Source of the DNA: Enoplolaimus lenunculus
Taxonomy: Eukaryota > Nematoda > Enoplea > Enoplida > Thoracostomopsidae
Reading direction: 5' to 3'
Assembly: GCA_030248215.1 (NCBI GenBank)
Contig: JASANG010000932.1
Location: 62,001 to 126,000, forward strand
DNA length: 64,000 nt
The notes beneath the pieces were generated by a model, which saw only the letters and a list, made by a program, of their open reading frames with translations, ran no database searches and was not told where the DNA came from. Below, piece by piece: positions 16,022-27,986 of the stretch (position 1 is the first letter of the stretch; the number at the start of each line of letters is the position of its first letter). Position numbers and translations under genes: made by a program.

Positions 16022-17837
16022 TAGACAATACGTGCCGGATATTATAAAACTACTTTTCGAAAAGCAGGTGAAAGTATCGAGTAATAATCGTCTCTCTGTG
16101 AATATCGGGGAAGTCGTATATACTCTTTTACCCCCCCCCCCCAACCCATCCTGTACTGTTGGGTCTGTTTTCCTCCCGGCTCCAAAATCTTTTTCCTCGC
16201 TTAAATCGTTTTTTAAAATCATTTCAATTTTGCCAACAATGGATAGGTATTAAGCCTTGAACCTGAAATGCTATTGTTGTTGTGTTTAGTTCAGTCACAC
16301 GACGTGGTCGTAGACAAGGGGGGGCGGTCAGGGCTGGGACTGAGCCGCCCCTTGAAAAAATTCGGTGTCCCTTGAAAATTTTCTACTTTGCTTATAAGTA
16401 ATTGAAAACGGCGTTTTATGCCGTTAAATTTTTCGACACCCTTAGCAAAGTGAGCTGGCTACGGGCCTACGTTCATACCGTATATTTGACAGTGACAACA
16501 AACACTGTATACAGATGGACGATTGGGGGGATCCGATTGTGACGGAAATTTTCTAGAGCCAATAAATAAAGTACTTTTCAGGCTACAGAACACCATTCTG
16601 GTTCTAAGATGTCAAAAAAATTTGGTTCATTACACATGATAGCTCGCACTAAACCGTTTATACCCGAGATATACCCTCTACAAATGAAATTCTGACTACG
16701 CGTTCATTGGACTGACGGTAGAACAGTATATGACGCCAATAAAAGAATTAACACTCACGGTTTGAAAGGGTACACCAAGACAATATGGAACCTTGTATAG
16801 CTGTATTGAGTTCGTATGGTCCAAACGACAGACCTTTAGCCGGGGTTTTTTTCCACTGAAATTTCAACAGTCGTTTTAGAATTGTCACCGTATTGTCTGA
16901 GTAGCGCTGATACTAAAACGGTATGTTTCTTATGGCCATGATGTAAAGAACCGGGGCGGAACAATATTATAAGCATATTCCTAAGCGTACGCCTAAGCCT
17001 AAGCGGATAAGAATGAGCATATTCCTAAGCCTAAGCCTAAGCCTAAGGCAAGCACAAAATTACTGTAAAGTTTAAGCTTTTAATAGCTAGCGTTCCGAAT
17101 TGCAAGTCGCCAAGAGCGTAGGCAAGAAGAATGGTAAGGAATTAGAATTTGTTTTAAGGTTCGTTTCTAAGTTTGAGATACTTTTTGAGATGGTCTGGAG
17201 GCAGGGTGTAACCGCATATCTGTTTCTGTTTCAGTTTCCGGCAAAAATCGGTATCCGTTTTTGTTTCTGTCTCCGTTATAAAAATAACGAAAATTCTGTT
17301 ATTTTACATTCAAATATTAGTTATAAATCACGTATATATCGGCAATTTTTTGTGACAGATATGCAGCAATTGCTCGAAATGAAATAAAAATTACGAAATG
17401 CATTCATTGTATTGAAAATTTCGAAGTATTCGCCATTTTGTCTTTGAAGTTTTACCGATGAACATACGCTCAACAATTGTATTGGATGGAATAAATCATT
17501 TTTGAAACTTTTATAGTTCAATATCCGTTTTTCGTTTCCGTTATTTTGATCAATATGCGTTTCGTTTACACCGTGTCTAGAGGCCTACTCTATTGTAAGC
17601 ACTTCATATCTTGAAGAACCAATTTTACAACCGCTTCAAAGTACTGGTGAATCCAGCATTTTTTGGAATAAAGTTACTTTCCGGTAAAAGGGGTATTTTT
17701 TGGGTTGAACCTTGTAAAGTTCGAGTCTGGCAAGGGCTGGTCATAGCAAGTGCGCCCACTCCCTTGAAAAGTAATAATTATGACGCCCTGAAGTCAACAA
17801 AGATGTGAAAAAATTCTTTCAAACGTTTAATAACGTA
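16022..17837. other. Intergenic stretch without a recognised gene
   Basis: Contains a C homopolymer at 16131-16142, a family I copy at 16305-16470 and a truncated family A element at 16934-17098. A repeat-like stretch at about 17205-17580 carries alternating GTTTCCG/CGTTTCC words; related pieces lie at 18450-18790 and 32100-32165. No coding signal seen. Confidence 0.4.
16934..17098 (-). mobile_element. Truncated GGCC-type TIR element (family A)
   Basis: Starts GGCCATGATGTAAAGAACCG, continues with CCTAAG runs on the plus strand, and stops after AGCGTTCCG without the outer terminus. Confidence 0.65.
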
Positions 17838-18268
17838 CTGTAGTGACCCGAATAAGACGGGGGACTGATATTTATTTTGCCTTTCCAGAGAGCACCCCCC
17901 CCCCCTTGTTATTCGGTTACAGACTGTTATTTATTTTTAACCTACGCTCCGCCGCCCTTCGTTACTGATATATATTCGGTGCTGAAATTATCCGTTGAAT
18001 TAAACGTTGATTTGGCTTGTGTCAATATCTTGAGCGATAATGCAAGGTTATACTTAGGAATGTACTTTCATTGGACCTCAAGTTATTTGGTCCTGGAGTC
18101 ATTTAGACGCCACAGTTAGGGTTATTTGACATTTATGGACTCTGATTAAGGTTTAAGGACTCTATCCGCTTTTATGGACTCTTTAGGGATACGGACTCCT
18201 ATTAATTGGGACTCAAAATAGGGACCCCCCTTTTATTACCGCTCCCCTTCTTATTCGGGACAATACAG
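17838..18268 (+). mobile_element. Tc1/mariner-like MITE family D
   Basis: The left terminus is CTGTAGTGACCCGAATAAGA and the right TTCTTATTCGGGACAATACAG, each flanked by TA. TA duplications and a CTGTAGTG-type inverted repeat fit the Tc1/mariner superfamily. It encodes nothing. The best companion copy is 45535-45981; fragments lie at 10575-10631, 12788-12950, 19470-19614 and 48750-48870. Confidence 0.72.
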
Positions 18269-19876
18269 TATACAAGGGGAGATGCTAGACATGGGGTATA
18301 TCACTCCGAAATTTGCCAAGACTCAAAAAACAACTTTACCGGTTGTAAAATAACCCCTGCAGAGGTTCATATTTTACTCGCTTGCTCGCTAAAACCTCTT
18401 AAACGCGGTTATCTTCTCATGAAATTAAACCCAGGCCACGCCCGTACGACCGTTTCTGTTTGCGGTATAAAATCGGTATCCGTTTCCGTCATAGATATAC
18501 CGAAAAAATTATATTTTGTACTCAAAAATTATTTATTAATTTCATACAAAGTTTAACTTTTCGATACAGATATTCTTCTAATAATCGAGATAATGACGTA
18601 TTATTAATTTAATCAAAATTTTTAGAAATAGTTTTAGCATTCGCTATTTTTGGTGTAAAATTTTAGAAAATCCGGTGAATATTTGCATGCTTCAATTGCG
18701 TTGGCAAATAGATAAAGCATTTTTTAACTTTTATATTTCAATATCCGTCTTCGGTGGTCGTTAATATATTTTGATCGCTAATCGTTTTACGTAATTATTT
18801 ATGTGACAATTTTCGTTTTATACCAAAACAAAAAAATTGTTGCCAAATGTTACAAAGTTTGGACCAATTTCTCAAATTTATACGAAATTTTACAATTATT
18901 TCGAGATTTCACAATTATTCAACGAATGTATCGAATGTCGGACTAACTCGTAAATTTATTAAAAATTCTCATTACTTTTTACTACTAAAGGCTTCAACCG
19001 GCCCTAGGCTAAATTGTTGCCTGGCCCCCTCATATTAAGTGAACAAAAATAAAAAACTTTTATGAAAGCTGTAGTACTTTGCAGATATATAAAACACATC
19101 AGAAACGATAGGTATTCTCAATGCATAGCCTTATAAGTAGCAATTTGCATACCTAACGTAAATAGAAATGTGTTGGAACGCTGTCCAAAATACGTATGTG
19201 GTGCGTTTCAGCCTTAATATATTGTTTATAATACAGATGTCGATGTGCTGAGTTAAACGGTACTATTTTAATGCCTGCCTGGGTTCATGTCTATTGACTA
19301 ACGTTCAGAGGGGTGTATGAAATAAGCAATTTATACATTTCAACTAGAGTTGTACTAGGCGTCACAGTTCAGGGTTGTATATTTAGCATATGCCCCATTG
19401 ATTTTCTTGTGAAATGTAATATATCCGGGTTGAAATTTGGCAAAAAAACTTTACTTGGCATGAAAATACAATCTGCGTACTACCCGAATAAGAGAGGTGG
19501 TAAAAAGTGGGTGTCCCCATTTTGAGTTCTAATCAATAGAAGTCCTAATCTTTAATAAAGTCCGTAAGCGGATAGTCCCAAACCCCAGCCCCCTTTTATA
19601 CCGGATTAGTACAGTAGTTACCGTTTGAAAGAGGTCCTAATTTGCAGAAATCTTGCGCATGTTAAAGACCCAATAAGTTTTGTTTCTACCACGTTTGCCA
19701 ACGTTATGATATATATATATGTATATATACATATATATATATAGTATATATACACGATCTTTTAGTAAATAAATTACCATATTTTCTTATTTATCACTTA
19801 AACATGCATTAATAGTATTGTTAGCATATTAATCAGAAGTTTAATTTGCAAACGGTATTGAATTGTTGGAAGAACA
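18269..19876. other. Intergenic stretch without a recognised gene
   Basis: AT-rich DNA with degenerate repeat pieces: CCGTTTCCG words at 18450-18500, an inverted family D fragment at about 19470-19614, and a TA-rich stretch at 19709-19755. No exon is recognised. Confidence 0.4.
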
Positions 19877-20143
19877 GGCCCATGTAAAGATCAGGGGCGG
19901 AACGTTTTTCTGTGGGACTGAAATAGAGTAAGCTTTAGACTATTTTTTTGATTGGGTTAGGCTTAGGCTTAGGAATATGCTCATTCTTACGCTTAGGCTT
20001 AGGCTTAGGCTTACGAATATGTTCATTCTTACGGTTAGGCTTATTCTTAGGAATATGCTCATTCTTACGGTTAGGCTTAGGTATAGGCTTAGGCTTCGGA
20101 ATATGCTTATAATACTGTTCCGCCCCTGTTGTCTACATTGGCC
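19877..20143 (+). mobile_element. GGCC-type TIR element (family A)
   Basis: Ends GGCCCATGTAAAGATCAGG and CTGTTGTCTACATTGGCC. Flanks GAAGAACA (19869-19876) and GAAGAACG (20144-20151) match at 7 of 8, a good 8-bp target duplication. The interior has TTAGGC hexamers with AATATGCTCATTCTTACGC spacers. Confidence 0.85.
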
Positions 20144-20379
20144 GAAGAACGTAAGGAATGAAACCCATGATGATTTTACCGAAGGTGAAAATTTGTTGCG
20201 AAATTATTTGGACCCCTGAAACTTATACAGTTGGGATAAATTTGTGTGCGGGGGTGGCCGAAGTTTATTGTTATTGTTCTGTAGTAATAAATATACGATT
20301 GTCAAGCATACATTGCCATTAATACGAATACCTGAGCATTTCACAAACTTTCAAATTAAATGGCGAAGTGAGAAATTAA

Positions 20380-20461
20380 TATTTGAATTTTGCTTTCCGG
20401 CTCCGGTTTCGGTATTTTTTAGCTTTCCGGTTCCGGTATTTTATAATTTCGGTTGCACCCT
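20380..20461. mobile_element. Right-end fragment of hAT-like family H
   Basis: Repeated TTCCGG words followed by AATTTCGGTTGCACCCTG, which is the inverted form of the family H left end. Confidence 0.5.
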
Positions 20462-21068
20462 GGTTCGAGTGTGCAAAAATATTCAGCTCAAATCGCTCAA
20501 GTTGTGCGGACTCAGAAAACCTAGGTTTAGGCTTAGGCTTTATGCTACAAGTTTAATTGTAAATTTGACTTAAATAAAGATTAGTTAGACTTTTATGCTT
20601 AGGTTTAGGCTTAGGCTTTTCGATCAATATTCTAGCAGAATCTGTTCCAAATTTGTTCTATATATAAATACGAGGATGAAATCGTTGGTAAAAAATACCG
20701 CAGCCGGAAGTCAACAATATTTGTCGAATGCGAAGATGATGTTAAATTAAGTAGTTAAAACGGTTTTTAATTTGCTAATTTTAGCAAATACTTGTATAAG
20801 TTGTTGCTGAATCTTTCGATTTTATGCTTTATCTTTAACAAAATTACAGCAATTTTTTGTTCAAAATTGTACCAAAAGTTAAAATCGAAACGCACCAAAC
20901 AAACAACATTTGCAGTACTACGTCAAATTTCGCTAAATACCAAATTTGTTGCAACTTCCAGCAAAAATTCTACCGGGGCAGGAGCCGAACCTTGATTCGT
21001 TGTTGCACTCTAATACCTATATTGAGGCTTCATTCAAGATACACAACTAACAAATACCTGGAATGCAT

Positions 21069-21291
21069 CACTGTAAAAAAACGGGGAGTCAAATTGACTC
21101 TCTCGGAAATCGGCTTTTCCTGACTACGGAAACTGAGTCAAATTGGACTCCGCCAGCGTCAAATTCAATTCACTCAATCGCTCAGTGAGTCTAATTTGAC
21201 TCTGGTGGAGTCGAATTTGATGACTCAGTTTGCGTAGTCAGGGAAAGCCGATTTCCGAGAGAGTCAATTTGACTCCCCATTTTTTACAGTG
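21069..21291. mobile_element. Palindromic MITE family F
   Basis: Ends CACTGTAAAAAAACGGGG and CCCCATTTTTTACAGTG. The subterminal GTCAAATTGACTC pairs and the GTGAGT/GAGTC palindromic interior match 15801-16021. Confidence 0.75.
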
Positions 21292-21542
21292 GCACCAAGG
21301 TACTCACTCAATAATGACAAATACTCTCGCAGTTTATGTCGATACGGTGAAATTAGCGTGTTTTGTCTAGACTAAATTAAATTTGTCATTTTAAAAAAAG
21401 TTTGCGGTCAGCAGGTTTTTCTCCTCTGATCTCTGTCTTTGACAATGAACCTATTGAAGACAGGAAGAGTTTTCAGTATATACCTACTGGCAAACGCAAA
21501 ACAATAGGGAAACGAGTTAACAGGATACTAACCAGGTCACTA

Positions 21543-21752
21543 CACTGTAAAAAAATTAGGAGTCAAATTGTCTCTCTCGGAAATAGGCTTTTCGTGACTA
21601 CGCAAACTGAGTCAAATTCGAGTCCGCCAGAGTCAAACGTGCGACATAGTGAATCGAATTTGACTCCGGTAGAGTCGAATTTGACTCAGTTTGTGTAGTC
21701 AAGAAAAGCCTATTTCCGAGAGAGTCAGTTTGACTCACCATTTTTTGCAGTG
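21543..21752. mobile_element. Palindromic MITE family F
   Basis: Ends CACTGTAAAAAAATTAGG and CACCATTTTTTGCAGTG, each next to TA. It lies only about 250 bp from the copy at 21069. Confidence 0.75.
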
Positions 21753-21799
21753 TACAGGTAGCAATGTGGGTTTTGCGGCGAAACGCACAGAATTAGCGT

Positions 21800-21960
21800 A
21801 GCCAATGTTACTTTAAAGGACGTATCATTTTTCGACGAGACTGCAATAGAGTAAGCTTAAGCTTTAGACATTAATTTTTTGGCTTAGACATATCATTATG
21901 CTAACGTTTGCGCTTAAGTTTAGACTGAGGAATATGCTTATACTATTATTACTTCCCTTA
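21800..21960 (+). mobile_element. Degenerate GGCC-type TIR element (family A)
   Basis: Keeps the family core GACTGCAATAGAGTAAGC, then TTAAGCTTTAGAC, and the AATATGCTTATACTATTA arm. Outer ends are eroded and the hexamers are mostly mutated. Confidence 0.5.
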
Positions 21961-22520
21961 ATTAGCATAATTTAGCTAATTATATGATTTTTTTGCCTAA
22001 ACAGTATTCCGCAGCTTTCGTTGTTCGTATATACTTCTACCAGTTGGTGATAGGTGCTACAAACAATAGGAAAGTCCATATTCAAAACAGTGAAAAGTGT
22101 TGCTTCATAATGGTTGAGTTTCTGAAATCTTACTTAATTTGTACTACAGTTATACTTAAGTAATTACTTAATTACACCGAGTTAACTTGATTCTGAAATT
22201 TTTAAGCAAACACAAATAAACGCCAAATGTGAGACATTTTCACAACACGAAAGTAATAGTTTTTAAATTATGGACGCACCATCCAGTCTACAATTTCAAT
22301 TCAGACCAAATTTATCTTTAGTCAACGACCTCAAGTATTTATACTTCAGTTATGTAATACGCTTTTAAAAACGACAAAATAGTTTAGTTAGCACGTATTG
22401 AAGTACTAAGTCGGATTTCAGTAAGGTTTGTCAGAACCCAAAAAACCCGAATTAACCGAATTATTCTATATCTTGACAGCATCTGCGCGACAGTTTTCAG
22501 CGGATTAAGGATTGCCATAA
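21961..22520. other. DNA upstream of the channel gene
   Basis: Mostly unique AT-rich DNA with one family B core (CAGTTGGTGATAGGTGCTAC) at about 22040. A polypyrimidine CAG at about 22497-22500 could be a splice acceptor for the 5' UTR. An in-frame TAA at 22518-22520 lies directly before the channel ATG, which fixes the start codon. Confidence 0.4.
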
Positions 22521-25500
22521 ATGGGATCAAAATCGAAAGTACGAAATCCACTTTGGTGCCAGTTAATCCCAGTCTCAATTGCGCTGTGGACTGCAGTGAT
22601 ATTTACCGTTGTCGTTTATGTATCCCCGCCGCGGCATAATCCACTCCCAGGCACCGATCACGCGACACGCCATCAAACCGACCGCGCCAATTTTGGTCGG
22701 CCTTCAGCTGAGTTTTATGGCCGGCTTGGACGAGATCGACGGTCGCTGGATCCGTTTGAAACGGACGCCTCTAAGGATCCGGATACAAGGAGCGACAGCG
22801 GAAACAGTCACAGCCGGAAATGTACAAACGATACTGCTATTTTGAAAACGCTACTGGCTGATTCTTCGTACAATAAGCATCGTTTGCCAAAATCGACAGG
22901 TACGTAAACCACGTGCATCGTTTGTGGTTCCGGTGTCACAGGTTGAATTTCGCCTGGCGTTGATTGTTCGCCCCGAAGAAAATTTAGTCCAGGATATAAT
23001 TTTCCGGGGGGGGGGGGGGTGGGAGTACGGTTATTGGAACAAAAATCAGGCCTGTGACACCGATACATGTTTACTTTTAGGGTTGCGCTATACTTTACTG
23101 AGCCGGGCGCCGGAGCGCAGTGCCGCACGCCGCCGCGCGCTGCCGCTCCGGCGACGTGCGGCAAATCTTTGTACTGTGCCGTTCACCGGCATCCGGCGGC
23201 GCGCGGCGGCATCCGGCAGTGTACGGCGGCATCCGGCAGCGCACGGCGGCATCCGGCAGTGTACGGCGGCATCCGGTAGCGCACGGCGGCATCCGGCAGT
23301 GTACGGCGGCATCCGGCAGCGCACGGCGGCACGCGGCGAGTATAGCGCAACCTTTAAGGGTTTCGTTGACCCTCCGAACAGCAGTTGAACCGGCGTTGGA
23401 TTTCGACTAATCTTCAGTGTTAGGATGACGTCACACTTAAAACCCATTCGGCTAAACGTCATTCCTTTGTTTAGTTCTAGTTTTAGATTTATCCTTCCGC
23501 CAAAATGCTTAAACTTTATAGAGTTAGCACAAGGTATAGCTGAGAATACAGCAAATACACGAAATATACTACATATTAAAGTTCATCATTCGTTGGTTCG
23601 AAAGTTACAAGACCTATCACTAACTGGCGATAAATGCTACAAAGATTTGAGGATACGGCCCAGGTTTGCGTCCGAGTTCCGAGTCACAATACAGATGCGG
23701 AGTCAGGGGAGGAATGGTTGTTTCAGGAGTCAACCCTTTTTTGGCATTTTTGAACACGGGCATCAAAAACTCGGTTTCAGTTTGCAGCACAAGAAATTTC
23801 CCATCCAAATTTTCACAGAGCGCAACTTTTGCCGCTGTTCCAAAATCCATTCTACGCAAGTACTCAATGTTGAGCATAAAAATATCAGAATTTCCGGTAT
23901 TTCTATACACAAAATAGAGACGCACATCGATTTGTACTGCAAAAACTGAACTGAGTATCCGGTTACACTCTGTTACACATATTTGAGAGTCATGATTACA
24001 GGAGTCGATGTTCGAGTTGAATTTTGGATCCAAGAAGTGAGTTCAGTATCGGAACAAACGTCCGAATTTGAAGCTGATATTTACATTAATGAATTATGGA
24101 TTGACGACGGGTTGAGATATGATCATTTGAATCCGTGTAAAAATAACATTACCCTCGGCGAGCAAGTGCTGAATAAAATATGGGTTCCGAACTCGTGTTT
24201 TATTAACAGTAAGCAAGCTCGAATTCATGACTCACCGTTCAAAAATATTTTCCTAATGATTTATCAAAACGGAACCGTTTGGGTTGACTATCGCGTCAAA
24301 ATTACAGGTATGCAATCAGGTTGTCGTATGCAGGGGCTGGACTACTGCCGTCAAAAGTTGACCCTGGCCTTTGGTATTTTGGCCAATGTAAAGAACAAGA
24401 GCGGAACGGTATTATACGCATATTTCTAAGCCTATTAAGCATAAGCCTATTAGCCTTAGTGTAATAATGAGTTTATTAATAAGCCTTAGCCTAAAGCCAA
24501 GCAAAAAAATTAGTCTAAAGCTTAAGCTTTACTCGTTTCTAGTCCCACAGATAAACGTTCCGCTCCTGATCTTTACGTGGGTCGGTAATAAACCGACGCA
24601 CTATTAACTATATTATATATATATTTAGCAAAATAATTATAAAGCAAACATTTTTGCTCACAAAGTGGTCATAAACTAACTTCATTTATGTTGACCCTAT
24701 TTTTCATTAAGCTTAGGCTTAGGCTTAGGCTTAAGAACACATTTTTGTAACGCTTAGGCTCAGGCTTAGGCTTAGGAATACGCTTCATCTACTGTTACGC
24801 CCCTTAAAAGTAACATTGGCTAACATAGCTATGCAATTTTTACTTTTTCAAAATCCTCATTGATCGGTCAGGATGATCAGGAATGATTTAATCCGATTAC
24901 ATTATTATTCGCTTCATTATTGTCAAAAGCTATTTATATTTACTCCCGTGAAAGATTTCACGCAACCAACGTAGTTTCAGCAAATGATTCAATTGTAACC
25001 TTTAGCCCATGTTAACTATGGGAGGGTCTGATCGCAAAGGTTAAGCCTAAACCTAAGCCTAAATTCTAATCTCAAAGAGAAGCCTAATCCTACGTTTAAA
25101 AGCCTCCTTGTCTCTAAGTCCCCAAATTTTTTCTTTCTCCCAATCCCAATGGGCAGGACGCTATAATTATTAATAAGAGCCGTTTTTCAAAGGACCATGC
25201 GATATGGATTTAACAAAATTTCCAATGGACTCACAAACGTGCTCGCTTGTCTACGAAAGTTTCAACTACAACATGGACGAAGTTAAAATCCGCTGGATGA
25301 ATATCCCACAACCGGTGTATCCATTGAAAAATATCTCTTTGCCGGATTACGATTTGCTGGACATCGAAACACGACAGTCCGAAGTGGTAATTAATTTTTG
25401 TTTACAAAACAATCTATATAATTAAAGCTAAAACGCCTCACATACGTATTTTTGGAATTGTTCCAGCTGATTTCATATATAGGTTTGCAAATTAATATAT

Positions 25501-27927
25501 ACTACTAAATCATTATCGTTGTAAATAGAAGATTGTGTAGATTTTAAGTTTATACATTATTCTATAAGAAGATTTTTAGTTGCGTTATGACATTTTTGTA
25601 AAAATGTTGGCTTCGCTTGCAAATATTGTAACCAAGTTGACTCGTTATACTTATAACCGTTTGCTGTATAGAGTATACTATGAGCAACTAATTACAAACT
25701 GTGTACGTGCAACCACGTACTTACAGTGATTAGAAGGGTCCATCCAAGAGCCCTTTGCCCTCCCCCCCGGCTACACCCCTGTTCGGTTCCGCTGCCGAAG
25801 GGAGTCCAGGGAAGGGCTTAGCTCCCTGCAAAATTTCGGCCCTGCCTGTGAAACAGTTTTGACCTCGATTGCAAGTCATGTGAAATCTTTGCATGCCTCT
25901 CCTAAAAAACATTTTTTAGGCTAGCGGCGTTGTATAGATCTGGGGCGAACCAATTTTTCTGTTCGGCTGCTTTGGAGTAAGCTTAAGTTTTAAACCAATT
26001 GTTCGCGTGCACTTAGGCTTACGCTTATCCTTAGGTGTAGGCATATCATTACGCTTAGACTTATGTTTAGGCTTAGGAATATACTTATACTACTGTTACG
26101 TTCCTGATCTAGGTATTGGCCAGCCCATAAAGCATGTTAAACTGGCTACGACACTAAGGGTTGCGCTATACTTTACGTCCGGCGTCGTCCGTCACCGTAC
26201 GTCATTCATACGGCGCCGTCCGGCGCCATCCATCATCCATATGGCGCCGTCCGGCATCCATACGGCGCTGTCCTTCACCGTTCGTCTGACGGACGGCACC
26301 GTGCGGATGACGGACGGCACCGCAGGTTACAAAAAGAATAACGCAACCCTAAGTCATTTGGGAATATTTTGCCAATTTCCAGGATTATCCTGCCGGAAAA
26401 TGGATCGAACTAACAGTGATATTTACGTTTCAACGTCGTTGTGTATGGTATTTTCTTCAAGCGTACATACCAACGTATTTGACCATATTTCTGTCGTGGG
26501 TTTCGTTTACCCTGGGCACTAAAGCGATACCTGCCCGCACAATGCTCGGGGTTAATTCACTGCTTGCAATGATGTTTCAATTTGGAACCATTATGAAAAA
26601 TTTACCGCGAGTCAGTTATGTGAAAGGTAAACAGGGCGACACAACCATTTGGTACGCGAGGTATTTTACCATTACAGTAGCGTATACAACGGCACGTATA
26701 TTTGATATATACACTGCAAAAAATGATGAGTCAAATTCAATCACTCCGAAATACGCTCTACGGGACTACACAAACTGAGTCAAATTTGACTCCGCAAAAA
26801 CAAAATTGAAAATACTGCAATACGGAGTGTTTTTTGCTACAAATTGAAGGGATATAAAATATGTCGTCCTAAGGTTAGATGCAAACCTAAGCCTACAGCT
26901 AAGACGTGGCTTAGAAGTCAGGATTTAAGGAACCGTGTAAAGATCAGCGGCGGAACGTTTTCTGTGGGATTGAACTAGAATAGAGGTTCAGCTTTTAGAC
27001 TACCTTTTTGATGGTTAGGTATAAGCTCATTCTTACGCTTAGGCTTAGGTTTAGGAATATGTTTATACTACTGTTACCGCCCAGTTCTATACATTGGCCG
27101 GATTAAGGTTAGCTGAGCCAGGAAGCTATTTTGACAACCCTTCAACACCACAACTTGTTAACAAGACTTACAGATCAACAGGTAATGTTTTGGCTAATTC
27201 TGATATTTTTGTACGCTTTTGATTTTAGCAATAGACGTATGGATGCTTGCATGTATGACGTTTATATTTGCGTCATTGCTTGAATTAGCAATTATTGGCT
27301 ATTTTACAAAAGACGTCATCGACGCTTCTGGCAGCGCTAAACCTAAATTATCGAACCATAATTCTGTATCGTTGCCTAAAGGTATGCCAAACAAAGCGTT
27401 AACGATAACACGTACCACCAACCTATCGGCCATTTCGTCAAATAGCTATTACCGTCGCGGCACATCAAAGAAAACATCAAAGACGCCGCAGACGGCGGCG
27501 GAACCGTTTGAAGTGCCAGACCGGTTTGAAGCCGATCGACGCTTAGAACATACATGGTCACTTCAGTCTCGACCGAGTTTAAAATCAAAAGCGTGCTCGT
27601 ATCCAAATCAAACTGAAGACCCAGCGTCATGTTCGATAGCTGTTATTGACTCCAAAAGCCACAATTTGTTGACCTGCACTCGTTCGTTATCATCGCGATC
27701 GCCAGAAATTGGCCCGAATTCGATAATCCAACCACATATGCGACCAATTGTAAAATACCATTCAGCCACCGAACATCCTGCAAGACTGCAGTCCGTCAGT
27801 CAACAACAGCAACAACAACCACCACAACAACAACAACAACAACAACACCACCAACAACAACAACAACGACACCAACAACAACAACAACAACAACAACAAC
27901 ACCACCAACAACAACAACAACGACACC

Positions 27928-27986
<59 letters not shown>

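Noticed and set aside
22900-24001. An additional channel exon between exons 1 and 2
   Set aside because: The phases and the protein sequence ([10 protein letters not shown] followed by [12 protein letters not shown]) are continuous without one.
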